Assembly (NCBI GenBank): GCA_030671905.1
Contig: DAOVHK010000011.1
Coordinates: 1 to 20,630 of the forward strand
Direction of reading: 5' to 3'
Source of the DNA: Clostridia bacterium
GTDB lineage: Bacteria; UBA6262; WVXT01
DNA: 20,630 bases
Shown here: positions 1 to 7,756 of the stretch, piece after piece
Position numbering within the stretch: the stretch's first letter is position 1
Layout of the letters: every line of letters begins with the position of its first letter
The notes under the pieces: generated by a model
Seen by the model: only the letters and a program-made list of their open reading frames with translations
What the model was told of the DNA's origin: nothing
The model's database searches: none
Program-made: the position numbers and the translations under genes

Positions 1-1
1 A

Positions 2-250
2 AAATACGGAGAAAATCCTGAAGGCCTTATTTCTGAATTAACAAAGCGCTTCAAAGCCAAAGAGGTCAAACAAGCAGATGCAAGCCTTGTTTTTGACGTA
101 TTCGATGGCGTACCAATATTTATTAAATTGTGGCGGGGCGATGAAGAATTCGGCCCTGAAGCAAATCTCCTCTTTGACAGAAGCATTAGCGAAATCTTCT
201 GTACAGAAGATACAGTCATTACAGCCGAAATCGTAGCCTCTGTGATTTGA
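2..250 (+). CDS. 3' end of a DUF3786-like protein (5' end outside window)
   Basis: An open frame enters from the left edge and stops with TGA at 248-250, giving about 82 C-terminal residues. The stretch with FDGVPIFIKLWRGDEEF, ANLLFDRS and FCTEDT matches what I remember of the end of DUF3786 proteins (hydrophobic strand, then LW-x-GD-x-EF, then LFD, then a TED-type motif). Those proteins are of unknown function and common in anaerobic bacteria and archaea. The stop lies only 5 nt before the recX ATG, so the two genes may be co-transcribed. The family call is from memory of the motif and is moderately secure; the molecular role is unknown. Confidence 0.65.
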   Translation, partial: KYGENPEGLISELTKRFKAKEVKQADASLVFDVFDGVPIFIKLWRGDEEFGPEANLLFDRSISEIFCTEDTVITAEIVASVI

Positions 251-255
251 ACACT

Positions 256-765
256 ATGAAAATCACTAAAATTGAAAAGCAGAAACATCTCAAAAAAGCT
301 CGCGATTACGCATTTCTTCTCTTATCCTATCGTGCCAGGAGCTGTCAAGAAATCACAGAGAGGCTTCTTAGAAAAGGATATGACAGAGAGGTAATCCAGG
401 AGGTGGTCGAAGAGTTAAAAAGTCTCCATTATCTGGATGACCGCGCTTTTGCCATAGAATGGGTAGAAAGTAGGTTAAGAGAGAAACGGGGAAAGATACT
501 AATACGTCGGGAACTTTTGCAAAAGGGAATAGAAAAGGAGATAATCGACGATTCCATAGATGAAAGCTTTAAGAAGATTGCCTCAACTGAGGATGAATTG
601 GCCTGGCAAGCAATTACAAAGAGGATTCCCCGATATCAGAAATTGGAAAAGTCAAAAGCCTACCGTAGAATAAAGGATTTTTTAATTCATCGAGGATTTT
701 CCATTGAGATTACTGAAACCACCCTCGACAAATTTTTTCAGAACTACAGGAAAGATTCTGAATAA
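256..765 (+). CDS. recX: RecX family regulatory protein
   Basis: RecX binds RecA filaments and modulates recombination and SOS activity in the cytoplasm. The protein is about 169 aa, normal for the family, and is highly charged and helical. It has the three-helix repeats typical of RecX: an N-terminal unit with AFLLLSYRARSCQEITERLLRKG, then LHYLDDRAFAIEWVESR (the LDD..FA..WV signature), then RRELLQKGI and a C-terminal repeat with AYRRIKDFLIHRGFS. ATG 256 is chosen as start; a TTG at 247 in the same frame overlaps the previous stop and is possible, but neither has a clear Shine-Dalgarno sequence. The position upstream of alaS, about 2.4 kb away, recalls the common recA-recX-alaS cluster, although recA is not in the window. 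Confidence 0.9.
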   Translation: MKITKIEKQKHLKKARDYAFLLLSYRARSCQEITERLLRKGYDREVIQEVVEELKSLHYLDDRAFAIEWVESRLREKRGKILIRRELLQKGIEKEIIDDSIDESFKKIASTEDELAWQAITKRIPRYQKLEKSKAYRRIKDFLIHRGFSIEITETTLDKFFQNYRKDSE

Positions 766-781
766 AAACTGATAGCCCACC

Positions 782-798
782 AGTCAATTTAATTGACT
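782..798. promoter_or_regulatory. 17-bp inverted repeat after recX
   Basis: AGTCAATTTAATTGACT is a perfect 8-bp dyad around one central base, 16 bp after the recX stop. As RNA it would form a six-pair stem with a five-base loop. No immediate T run follows, so it is either a weak terminator or a protein-binding site. The symmetry is visible; the role is inferred. Confidence 0.35.
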
Positions 799-847
799 AA
801 CCTTCCAGATTTTCCTTGTTTTCTGTCCTCTTTTTTGTTAACATTTA

Positions 848-868
848 AAAAGTATTTTGTATACTTTT
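848..868. promoter_or_regulatory. AT-rich 8-bp inverted repeat, operator-like
   Basis: AAAAGTAT-TTTGT-ATACTTTT is a perfect 8-bp inverted repeat with a 5-bp spacer. It ends 17 bp before the ATG of the MFS relic at 886. The placement fits an operator or promoter region for the transporter gene that once stood here. It may now be functionless. Confidence 0.35.
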
Positions 869-885
869 CTGAATGAAATCATAGT

Positions 886-1008
886 ATGAAAAAGTTTATA
901 AGCGGTCTAGGAACTAACATCTTTCTTCTGGGAATAATCAGTCTCCTAACCGATGTCTCCAGTGAGATGATACTGGCCATTCTCCCAATATTTTTAACTA
1001 TTGGTTGA
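886..1008 (+). pseudogene. relic: N-terminal 40 codons of an MFS transporter
   Basis: ATG 886 opens a 40-codon frame ending at TGA 1006-1008. Its product begins MKKFISGLGTNIFLLG and continues through LLTDVSSEMI and ILPIFLT. This matches the first transmembrane helix and following loop of MFS permeases that start with a G-L-x-x-N-x-F-L-L-G...LTDVSSEM motif. Real members have about 400 residues and 12 helices, so only about one tenth remains. The downstream DNA has been replaced by the promoter of the flavodoxin gene. It is not a fragment of the MFS gene at 15873, whose N-terminus differs. Deletion is the simplest explanation; a functional one-helix peptide cannot be excluded. Confidence 0.6.
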
Positions 1009-1033
1009 ATTCCTCTTGCGAATTAGATATAAT
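1005..1033 (+). promoter_or_regulatory. sigma70-type promoter for the flavodoxin-HIT operon
   Basis: TTGAAT at 1005-1010 and a perfect TATAAT at 1028-1033 are separated by exactly 17 bp, the ideal spacing for a housekeeping sigma factor. Transcription would start near 1040, about 24 nt ahead of the flavodoxin ATG, which has GGAGG at 1052-1056. The -35 box overlaps the stop codon of the MFS relic. Confidence 0.65.
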
Positions 1034-1063
1034 AGCGTCAAAAGAAAAAACGGAGGATAATCT

Positions 1064-1549
1064 ATGCCCAAAGTTTTGATTATTTATTATTCCCTTACTG
1101 GAAACACAGAGAAGATGGCAAATATAGTGGCAAAAGGAGTAGAAAAAGAGAAAGTAAAAGTGGAAATAAAAAAAGTTAAAGATGTAAAAGTTGACGAGTT
1201 AAAAGATGCGGATGGAATAATCATCGGGTCGCCAACCCATTATGGCTCAATGGCTTCCCAGATTAAACAACTTTTTGAGGAAAGCAGAAAGTTGCAGAGA
1301 CAATTAGTGGGCAAAGTAGGAGCAGCCTTCACTTCCAGCCATTGGGCAGGTGGAGGGAACGAGACGACAATTATGGATATTCTCAGGGCATTCCTTATTC
1401 ATGGGATGATTGTTCAGGGGGAAGCAACAGGCGACCACTATGGACCTGTTGCCCTTTATGCGCCTGATGAGAGAAGTAGTAACCAATGTGAAATATTGGG
1501 GCAGAAGGTGGCCAGGCTGGTTAAGAGGTTAAAAGAGGAGGTTAAATGA
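1064..1549 (+). CDS. flavodoxin-fold FMN protein, WrbA-like NAD(P)H:quinone oxidoreductase family
   Basis: This 161-aa cytoplasmic protein has the flavodoxin fold. The FMN phosphate loop is SLTGNT at residues 10-15 after the first strand (KVLIIYY). The second FMN-contact loop is SPTHYGSMA near residues 56-64, and TSSHWAGGGNETT near 90-106 is the third, typical of WrbA and related NAD(P)H:quinone oxidoreductases. It probably carries out two-electron flavin redox chemistry, protecting against oxidative or quinone stress, or serves as an electron carrier. The 161 residues are shorter than WrbA (about 200), so the exact substrate is open. A sigma70-like promoter and GGAGG precede it, and the stop overlaps the next ATG by 4 nt, so it is translationally coupled to the HIT gene. 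Confidence 0.8.
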   Translation: MPKVLIIYYSLTGNTEKMANIVAKGVEKEKVKVEIKKVKDVKVDELKDADGIIIGSPTHYGSMASQIKQLFEESRKLQRQLVGKVGAAFTSSHWAGGGNETTIMDILRAFLIHGMIVQGEATGDHYGPVALYAPDERSSNQCEILGQKVARLVKRLKEEVK

Positions 1550-2016
1550 AGATTATCTGGGCTCCCTGGAGGATAAAGTACATTTTAGGAAAAAAGGAAG
1601 GATGTATATTTTGCGATAAAATAAAAGAAAATAAAGACAGGGAGAATTACATACTTTTGCGTGGGGAAAATGTCTTTATAATACTTAATACTTTTCCTTA
1701 CAGTAATGGTCACCTTATGGTTGCTCCTTATAAGCATGTGCCCGATTTAGATGGTCTGGAGAAGGATGTGCTGACCGAAATGATGGGACTTGTTAAGACT
1801 TGCACTCAAATTCTCAAGAAAACCTTGAACCCAGAAGGTTTCAATATCGGAGCAAATCTGGGCAAAGTAGCCGGAGCCGGTGTTGAAGGACATATCCACA
1901 TTCATATTGTTCCTCGCTGGGAAGGAGATACCAGCTTTATATCTACCGTGGGGAACACCAAGATTATTCCCGAATCTCTGGACGATACTTATAGGAAGCT
2001 CTTAGAGGTTCTATAA
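1546..2016 (+). CDS. HIT family nucleotide hydrolase (Ap4A-type)
   Basis: This 156-aa cytoplasmic histidine-triad protein acts in nucleotide metabolism; relatives split Ap4A or adenylylated compounds. The signature HIHIHIVPRW lies near residues 116-125; its H-x-H-x-H triad supplies the catalytic histidine. The N-terminal APWRIKYI and GCIFC (C20, C23) are typical of the bacterial Ap4A-phosphorylase-like HIT branch, as are NTFPYSNGHLMVAPYKHV and EGFNIGANLGKVAGAG. The length is normal. Its ATG overlaps the flavodoxin stop as ATGA. Confidence 0.9.
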   Translation: MKIIWAPWRIKYILGKKEGCIFCDKIKENKDRENYILLRGENVFIILNTFPYSNGHLMVAPYKHVPDLDGLEKDVLTEMMGLVKTCTQILKKTLNPEGFNIGANLGKVAGAGVEGHIHIHIVPRWEGDTSFISTVGNTKIIPESLDDTYRKLLEVL

Positions 2017-2038
2017 AATTTGTTTTTAGGAGCAAAAA

Positions 2039-2482
2039 ATGATTAAAAAGAGACTTGTAGTATTTTTCGTTAGCGTATTCCTTGTCTTACTTTTTTTCTC
2101 GAGGGGAATATGCAGAAATGAGGCAGATGTTCATTTCGAAAAAGGTGTGGACTACATTAATCAGGGAGATTATCAACAGGCAATTGAAGAGTTTAATCGG
2201 GTAATAAGTATTGATTCTGAATATGTCGACGCCTACTGCGGAATCGGCATAGCTTACCTGCACCAGAAAAATTATAAAAAAGCAATAGAAGTCTTTGAGA
2301 AAACAACAACTCTGAGTCCCGATGAACCAATTGCCTATTATCTTCTGGGTAGAGCCTACGAAGAGATAATGAATTATGAACGAGCAATTTCTGCCTGGAA
2401 TAAATTCCTCGCTCTGCATCCTAGAGGGAAACGTGCCAGGAAACTGAGGAAGCATATTAAAAGATTGGAGGAATTTAAATAA
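2039..2482 (+). CDS. exported TPR-repeat protein
   Basis: This 147-aa protein starts with a signal peptide: KKR, then a hydrophobic run to about residue 22, then SRGICR. The mature part holds about three tetratricopeptide repeats: VHFEKGVDYINQGDYQQAIEEF, then AYCGIGIAYLHQKNYKKAIEVF, then AYYLLGRAYEEIMNYERAISAW, each with the A-x-x-x-(Y/F)...A-I pattern. TPRs mediate protein contacts, so it is probably a periplasmic scaffold. TAGGAG lies 8 nt before the ATG. Its stop overlaps by one base the start of the CsgG-like lipoprotein, suggesting that the two act together in the envelope. The partner is inferred. Confidence 0.8.
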   Translation: MIKKRLVVFFVSVFLVLLFFSRGICRNEADVHFEKGVDYINQGDYQQAIEEFNRVISIDSEYVDAYCGIGIAYLHQKNYKKAIEVFEKTTTLSPDEPIAYYLLGRAYEEIMNYERAISAWNKFLALHPRGKRARKLRKHIKRLEEFK

Positions 2483-3090
2483 TGAAACCTAACAGGATCG
2501 TAAACTGGCTATTACTATTTGTCCTTCTTTTCTCTTTTTTGGCTCTGTTTTTCGGATGCGTTCCCCGCACGGCAATAAAAAAAGGATACGATTTCACCAG
2601 AATCAATCGTATTGGCGTGCTGGAGTTTACCAGTTATAGAGAGCATATATACGCCGGAAATGCAGTGACCGATGAATTTATAAGGCAATTGATATTTAGA
2701 GATATTGATGTTGTTGAACGAGAGAGATTGGAGAGCTTGCTCAGGGAGCAACGTTTGGCCGGGAGCAAATATCTCGACCCCGAGACAGTGAAGCAAGTGG
2801 GCAAGATATTGGGGGTTGACGCATTGATTACAGGGACGGTTACCAAATATATTGCTGAAGGTAGAGAGACTATCTATTTTAAAGATGAGGATGGAAATAT
2901 TAAGACGGAGGTTTTCCTGAAAAGGGCTGAGGTGGGAGTTAGCGCCCGTATGATTGACGTAGAGACAGGATTGATTGTCTGGGCAAGTTCCTATACCTAT
3001 GAATCTTTCGGTATGGAAGGGGCAATTCGCGGGGTAGCCTCCAGGCTGTTGAACTCCCTGAAAAAAGTGTGGCCGCAGATGAAGTTATAA
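2482..3090 (+). CDS. CsgG-like lipoprotein
   Basis: This 202-aa protein has a long hydrophobic N-terminus ending in FFGC (C26), an imperfect but plausible lipobox. The body matches the CsgG/GNA1162-type fold used in outer-membrane secretion channels and related envelope lipoproteins. It shows RIGVLEF early, then VTDEFIRQLIFRDIDVVERERLESLLREQ, then VGKILGVDALITGTVTKY and a late region with VSARMIDVETGLIVWASSYTYE. These are the typical CsgG landmarks (VVER..L..LL.EQ; GVDAL..G.V; R..D..TG...W). It is shorter than E. coli CsgG (about 277 aa), and no curli genes are nearby, so a curli role is not implied. It is coupled to the upstream TPR gene. Confidence 0.75.
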   Translation: MKPNRIVNWLLLFVLLFSFLALFFGCVPRTAIKKGYDFTRINRIGVLEFTSYREHIYAGNAVTDEFIRQLIFRDIDVVERERLESLLREQRLAGSKYLDPETVKQVGKILGVDALITGTVTKYIAEGRETIYFKDEDGNIKTEVFLKRAEVGVSARMIDVETGLIVWASSYTYESFGMEGAIRGVASRLLNSLKKVWPQMKL

Positions 3091-3097
3091 AATAGTT

Positions 3098-3178
3098 GTA
3101 GCTGCAGAGCGATCGCGTAGGGGCGACCTTTATGGTCGCCCACTGCCAATGAAGGCAAAGCTTGCGCTTTGCCGCTAC
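3098..3178. repeat. REP-like structured repeat element with two hairpins
   Basis: This 81-bp element lies between the CsgG-like gene and alaS. Its ends are imperfect inverted repeats (13 bp, 11 matching), beginning GTAGC and ending GCTAC. Inside are a perfect 8-bp hairpin GGGCGACC-TTTAT-GGTCGCCC (3121-3141) and a second 8-bp hairpin GGCAAAGC-TTGC-GCTTTGCC (3154-3173). It is far more GC-rich than its surroundings. Similar GTAGGGGCGACC...GGTCGCCC elements occur as dispersed intergenic repeats in many bacterial genomes. It may also act as a terminator or mRNA stabiliser for the upstream operon. Confidence 0.7.
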
Positions 3179-3193
3179 ATAGGAAAAATATAA

Positions 3194-5917
3194 ATGCTGA
3201 CCACTAATGAAATAAGAAAAAGATTCTTAGACTATTTCGAAAAAAAGGCTCACAAAGGTGTCTCCAGTATGAGCCTTATTCCCCAAGACCCAACCCTCCT
3301 ATTCACCAGTGCTGGAATGGTGCAGTTTAAGAATATGTTTCTGGGCAAGGGTAAACTCGCTTTTCGTCGGGCAGCCTCCTCTCAAATCTGTTTTCGCACA
3401 ACCGATATCGAAGAAGTAGGAAACACAGCCAGGCATCTGACTTTCTTTGAGATGTTGGGCAATTTCTCCTTTGGCGACTATTTCAAAAAGGAGGCTATCG
3501 AGTGGGCGTGGGATTTTTTGATTAAAGAGATGGGTCTTCCCCAGGAGAAGCTTTACGCTTCAGTATACACAGAAGATGAAGAAGCTTACGAGCTTTGGAA
3601 AAGATATCTGTCGGAAGAAAGAATAGTTAAACTGGGAAAAGAGGATAACTTCTGGGAGATGGGACCCACCGGACCCTGCGGACCCTGTTCGGAAGTTTTG
3701 ATGGATATGGGAGAGGATATGGGATGTGGCAAGCCGGATTGCGCTCCTGGCTGCGATTGTGATCGATGGCTTGAGGTGTGGAATCTCGTTTTCACCCAGT
3801 TTGATAAAGATGAGCAGGGTAATTTAAATCCCCTACCCCAGAAGAATATAGACACAGGGATGGGGTTAGAGCGGCTGGCAGAAGTTGTTAATGGGAAGAA
3901 TAACTGTTTTGATATAGACTTATTAAGGCCTATTATTGGGCATACTTGCGAATTGACTGGCTTAGAATACGGTAAAGACGAGAAAGTCGATGTTTCCTTG
4001 CGCATTATAGCCGACCATGTCCGGGCAATCACCTTCTTAATTTCCGAGGGAGTCTTACCTTCCAATGAGGGGAGAGGATATGTGTTAAGAAGAATACTGC
4101 GCAGGATGGTTCGTCAGGAACGCCTTTTAGGTGTTAAGCAAAGCTTACTTTATAAACTGACGGGTAAAGTTGTGGAAATTATGGGGGATGCCTATCCAAA
4201 TCTCCACTCGCGTCGTGAACATATCGTCACTGTGACCAAAATGGAAGAAGAGAAGTTTCAGGAAACATTAGATGCAGGAATGAAAATACTCGACGGATTG
4301 ATTAAGGATTTAACCTCTCGAGGGAAAAAGAGAGTCATTTCCGGAGAAGAGGTGTTTCGGCTTTACGATACTTATGGATTCCCTTTAGATTTGACCAAAG
4401 AAATTGCTCAAGAAAGAGACTTCTCCCTTGATTTTCCAGGATTTGAGAGGGAGATGGAAGCTCAGAAGAAACGGGCAAGAGAGGCTTGGAAAGGTTCCGG
4501 GGAGGTAGATATGGGATTTTATGAAGAACTCAAAAAGGAGTTAGGTGAAACTCTATTTCGCGGATACAATTTCAGTGAGTTAACCTCGCAAATACGGGCC
4601 ATCTTAAAACGAGACAAGTCAACCAATAAAGTTACCAAGACAGAAGAAGCAAAGGAAGGCGAAGAAGTGGAAATTATCCTTACGGAAACACCCTTTTATG
4701 GAGAAGCAGGCGGACAGGTGGGAGATGCGGGTAAGATATTGAAGCCTTCCGGGAAATTGAAAGATATAAAACTGGGAGAGTTAAAAGAAGAAGATATCGA
4801 AGCAAAAGTTGAGGTCTTCGATGCCAAAAGACCTGTTGAGGGATTGGTTATCCACCATTGTAAAGTGGGCACAGGTAGTTTAAAGACAGGCGATGTAGTA
4901 GTAGCTATTGTTGATGTCTCCGGAAGGGGGGATATAGCCAGGCACCACACAGCCACCCATCTCTTACAGTCTGCACTGCGCCAGGTTTTAGGCAAGCATG
5001 TGGGGCAGTCCGGCTCCCTTGTGGCGCCTGACAGGTTAAGATTCGATTATACCCATTCCAAACCCCTGACAAAGAGAGAGATTGATCGGACTGAAGAGAT
5101 TGTGAATAGTGCCATATTAAGGAACTTTCCCGTATTAACTTCAGAAACTACTTTAAGTCAGGCAAAGGAGATGGGTGCCCTGGCATTCTTTGGAGAGAAG
5201 TATGGGGAGAAGGTCAGGACAGTAATGGTCACCTTCGGAAGCCAGGCTGCGCCAGGGGAGGCTTTCAGCTTTGAGCTTTGTGCGGGAATACATTGCCGCT
5301 CCACTGGAGAGATTGGACTTTTCAGGATAATTTCAGAAACAGGTATAGCAGCAGGGGTTCGGAGAATAGAAGCTCTGGCCGGCAAGAGGGCTTATGAATA
5401 TACTAAAGGGGAAGAGAAAATAATTGAAGGAATGGCAGAAGTGCTCAAGGTTCCCCAGAAAGAGCTTGTTAGCCGTTTGGAAAAGATGGTTAAGGAAATC
5501 AAAGATATGGTAAAAGAGATAGAGTCTTTGAGGGGCCGAACCGTTGCTACATCTGTGGAAAAATTGGTCAAGAAGGCAAAAACGGTCGGTAAAATAAAAG
5601 TCATTTCTGCAAAAGTAGAAGCCAAAGATAGAACTGTTCTCCGCTCCTTTGGTGACCAGTTAAGAGACAAACTCAAATCCGGAGTCATAATCCTGGGAGC
5701 CATAATTGAGGACAAGGTTGCTCTTCTTTCAGTAGTAACTCAGGATTTGGTAAAGAAAGGTTACCACGCAGGAAAAATCATAGAAGAAGTAGCCAAATTG
5801 GTTGACGGCACTGGCGGAGGAAGGCCAGATATGGCCCAGGCCGGAGGCAAGTCCGTAAATAATCTGGACAGCGCCCTCGCCAAAGCCGAAAAACTAATAG
5901 CCAAATTAAAGAAATGA
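3194..5917 (+). CDS. alaS: alanine--tRNA ligase
   Basis: AlaRS charges tRNA-Ala with alanine and clears Ser/Gly mischarging. At 907 aa it is full length (about 870-900 is usual). The class II core runs from about 1-240, with FEMLGNFSFGDYF near 85-97 as motif 2 and GMGLERLAEVV near 221 as motif 3. The editing domain has the zinc-site HHTATH near 583-587 and CAGIHC near 696-701. A predicted coiled coil lies around 745-790, followed by the C-Ala domain with GTGGGRPDMAQAGG near 872. A cysteine-rich insert, GCGKPDCAPGCDCDR (about 176-190), sits in the catalytic core after GPTGPCGPCSE; such inserts occur in some bacterial and archaeal AlaRS. The start follows a weak AGGA. It stands alone after the REP-like element. 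Confidence 0.97.
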   Translation: MLTTNEIRKRFLDYFEKKAHKGVSSMSLIPQDPTLLFTSAGMVQFKNMFLGKGKLAFRRAASSQICFRTTDIEEVGNTARHLTFFEMLGNFSFGDYFKKEAIEWAWDFLIKEMGLPQEKLYASVYTEDEEAYELWKRYLSEERIVKLGKEDNFWEMGPTGPCGPCSEVLMDMGEDMGCGKPDCAPGCDCDRWLEVWNLVFTQFDKDEQGNLNPLPQKNIDTGMGLERLAEVVNGKNNCFDIDLLRPIIGHTCELTGLEYGKDEKVDVSLRIIADHVRAITFLISEGVLPSNEGRGYVLRRILRRMVRQERLLGVKQSLLYKLTGKVVEIMGDAYPNLHSRREHIVTVTKMEEEKFQETLDAGMKILDGLIKDLTSRGKKRVISGEEVFRLYDTYGFPLDLTKEIAQERDFSLDFPGFEREMEAQKKRAREAWKGSGEVDMGFYEELKKELGETLFRGYNFSELTSQIRAILKRDKSTNKVTKTEEAKEGEEVEIILTETPFYGEAGGQVGDAGKILKPSGKLKDIKLGELKEEDIEAKVEVFDAKRPVEGLVIHHCKVGTGSLKTGDVVVAIVDVSGRGDIARHHTATHLLQSALRQVLGKHVGQSGSLVAPDRLRFDYTHSKPLTKREIDRTEEIVNSAILRNFPVLTSETTLSQAKEMGALAFFGEKYGEKVRTVMVTFGSQAAPGEAFSFELCAGIHCRSTGEIGLFRIISETGIAAGVRRIEALAGKRAYEYTKGEEKIIEGMAEVLKVPQKELVSRLEKMVKEIKDMVKEIESLRGRTVATSVEKLVKKAKTVGKIKVISAKVEAKDRTVLRSFGDQLRDKLKSGVIILGAIIEDKVALLSVVTQDLVKKGYHAGKIIEEVAKLVDGTGGGRPDMAQAGGKSVNNLDSALAKAEKLIAKLKK

Positions 5918-6018
5918 CTTTATAAGAGACATCATATTAAACGGGCCTTTCGAAAAAAAATAAATAATTGTGTCTTTTGAGTTCTTGAACTTGAGCCAGG
6001 AGTTTTAGAGGAAGTTCT

Positions 6019-6879
6019 ATGAAATTTATTGTTGGAAAGCAAACTTTTATTTACCTGTTTATTTTGATTCTTATTTTATGCTTAGCTTTGTACAAATCGG
6101 CATATAGTTTATTAACTTTAATATTTACGGCTGTAAGCGTCCTCTTAATAATGTATACCCTATACAGTACAAAGCAAGCTGATCATAAAACTACAGGTGC
6201 TATTAAAAATATACTTAGTCGACTTGATATAATAGCGCAACCTCACACCCTGAAATCAAATTTAAAGATGTCCTTTAACCTTAATAAACAAGAAACCGAA
6301 GAAATAACTGTCTCGCCAATATTTTACGATCTCGAAATAGTAAAAAAACTTGCAGAACAAAAATACCCATTTACTAAATCAAACGATACTCTTGCAGCAC
6401 TTTCCGCTCTTGTTCAAGGAAATACTAATCAAATGGTAGAATACAACCGTGAATTAATGGTTTATCAAGCTCGCATTAAAGCAATGTGTGAAATATCATT
6501 TATATTGGCTAATGTTGGAGATGCTACAGCGAGGGGTATAACAGTTTTTTTGTATTTTCCGTCTTCAATAGAGGTCTATGATGACTTTCCTAAGGGACCC
6601 GAAACACCTACTTTAGTGCCAGATTTATCATCTAGACTCTATAGAGTAATTAACAAAATACATTACCCAGAAATTTATACTCAAAATTCTCATAACGTCG
6701 TTAATTACGAAGTCAACAAGATTAAAACAGATATTATTCACTTTCTTCCTAAAATAATAATTTTACCTGCAAATATACAATTTGAGTATCATATAAAATA
6801 TGGCATTGTTCCTGAGGACCAACCTTCTACGAAGGGAAAGCTAACTTTATTTGTCAAGCCACAAAAAGGGACTATTTAA
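6019..6879 (+). CDS. membrane-anchored protein of unknown function
   Basis: I do not recognise this 286-aa protein. Two hydrophobic helices lie at about residues 8-28 and 30-50, followed by a polar domain to the end. The middle (about 85-160) is helical, with EIVKKLAEQKYPF and QMVEYNRELMVYQARIKAMCEISF. The rest looks beta-rich: EISFILANVGDATARGITVFLYFPSSIEVYDD resembles strands of an Ig-like or CARDB-type domain, and FEYHIKYGIVPED near the end is similar. That suggests a sensor or envelope protein held by an N-terminal hairpin. GAGGAAG lies 4 nt before the ATG. It is more AT-rich than alaS, with short intergenic gaps on both sides, so it may be an acquired gene. Confidence 0.6.
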   Translation: MKFIVGKQTFIYLFILILILCLALYKSAYSLLTLIFTAVSVLLIMYTLYSTKQADHKTTGAIKNILSRLDIIAQPHTLKSNLKMSFNLNKQETEEITVSPIFYDLEIVKKLAEQKYPFTKSNDTLAALSALVQGNTNQMVEYNRELMVYQARIKAMCEISFILANVGDATARGITVFLYFPSSIEVYDDFPKGPETPTLVPDLSSRLYRVINKIHYPEIYTQNSHNVVNYEVNKIKTDIIHFLPKIIILPANIQFEYHIKYGIVPEDQPSTKGKLTLFVKPQKGTI

Positions 6880-7047
6880 ACTATAAAGATTTATTTTTTC
6901 AGTAATGGTATGGTGATAGATGGTGATAAAGTATTTTCTCTATGCGTGCACGTGCGCTGATACAACATATTAATTTCTCTCATCAATTTAGGCACAATAG
7001 CAATTGGTCTCCTAAATGCTTGGATTCTCTGTGAGAGTGGGCCTCTC

Positions 7048-7749
7048 ATGGAAGCAACTGAAGTGAAAAATACCATTTTTATTACGTTCTTCTCATTAAT
7101 ATCCGTATTCGCAATTCCAAATGGATTGTCTGCTGCCAAATTAATAGGATTCAAAACAGAATATTTCAATTCCAGAAACGACGATCTAGAAGAGATTTAT
7201 GGTTCTGGAGCGATCTTTGGAATAGGCGGAAGATTTGAAGGAGACTCGGGAATCTTCTGGGGTCTCGAACTGGAATACTTCTCAAGAAAAGGAGAACCAT
7301 TAGACTTTCCGGCCAGGAACTCCAAAATGGGTCTATTGGTGGAAGGACCCGACCTGACTAATAGGACAGGCGTAGAGTGGAATATGGACAAGACATCTAC
7401 CAGGTTAACGATTATCTCAGTTCTATCAACACTAACCTATAAGCCCCTCTGGGAAAGCCTTGTCTCTCCTAACCTGTCGCTGAAAATGGGTGTCTCTACA
7501 GCAAAGGAGAAATTTTCCGGAGAATACGAATACGAAGGTAGTGATGATTGGGAAGAGTTTAAAGACGATAAGAGCGCCATCGGTTTTTTGACAGGAATTC
7601 GGGGTGGATTAGAATTCTTCCGAGGTCCTTTTCGCACGGTCATATTTTGTGGCTACAATTTTGTCCCTTCATGGTCGAATTTAGGCTATCGAGACCTTGG
7701 CGGCTTCACCGCCGGAGCCCAAATCTTCTTCACCATCCACCTCGACTAA
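7048..7749 (+). CDS. probable outer-membrane beta-barrel protein
   Basis: This 233-aa protein has a signal-peptide-like N-terminus (KNTIFITFFSLISVFAIPNGLSA). The mature part alternates hydrophobic and polar residues in strands rich in G, Y and F: IFGIGGRFEG, GIFWGLELEYFS, LSLKMGVSTAKEKFSG, GFLTGIRGGLEFFRG, TVIFCGYNFVPSW. It ends GFTAGAQIFFTIHLD, with a terminal aromatic/hydrophobic strand. This is the pattern of small eight-strand porin or OmpW/Opa-like barrels. The ATG at 7048 has no Shine-Dalgarno sequence and lies in a small hairpin. GTG at 7063 follows GGAAG and would give a cleaner signal peptide beginning M-K-N, so it may be the true start. The ligand or role is unknown. Confidence 0.6.
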   Translation: MEATEVKNTIFITFFSLISVFAIPNGLSAAKLIGFKTEYFNSRNDDLEEIYGSGAIFGIGGRFEGDSGIFWGLELEYFSRKGEPLDFPARNSKMGLLVEGPDLTNRTGVEWNMDKTSTRLTIISVLSTLTYKPLWESLVSPNLSLKMGVSTAKEKFSGEYEYEGSDDWEEFKDDKSAIGFLTGIRGGLEFFRGPFRTVIFCGYNFVPSWSNLGYRDLGGFTAGAQIFFTIHLD

Positions 7750-7756
7750 TTCTACT

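Noticed and set aside
886..1008. MFS fragment as a piece of the transporter at 15873
   Set aside because: The N-terminal sequences differ (LTDVSSEM type versus GIIAPLMPIY type), so it is from another MFS family.
3586..4065. 159-aa open frame on the - strand inside alaS
   Set aside because: It is antisense to a clear, full-length alaS and its product has no coherent domain; other long antisense frames in alaS are of the same kind.
6910..6929. Two 10-bp tandem repeats (ATGGTGATAG/ATGGTGATAA)
   Set aside because: Only two units, in an AT-rich gap; not enough for a repeat array or a supported operator.
6946..6958. GC-rich palindromes (GTGCAC/GCACGTGC) before the beta-barrel gene
   Set aside because: Too short and overlapping to support a specific site.
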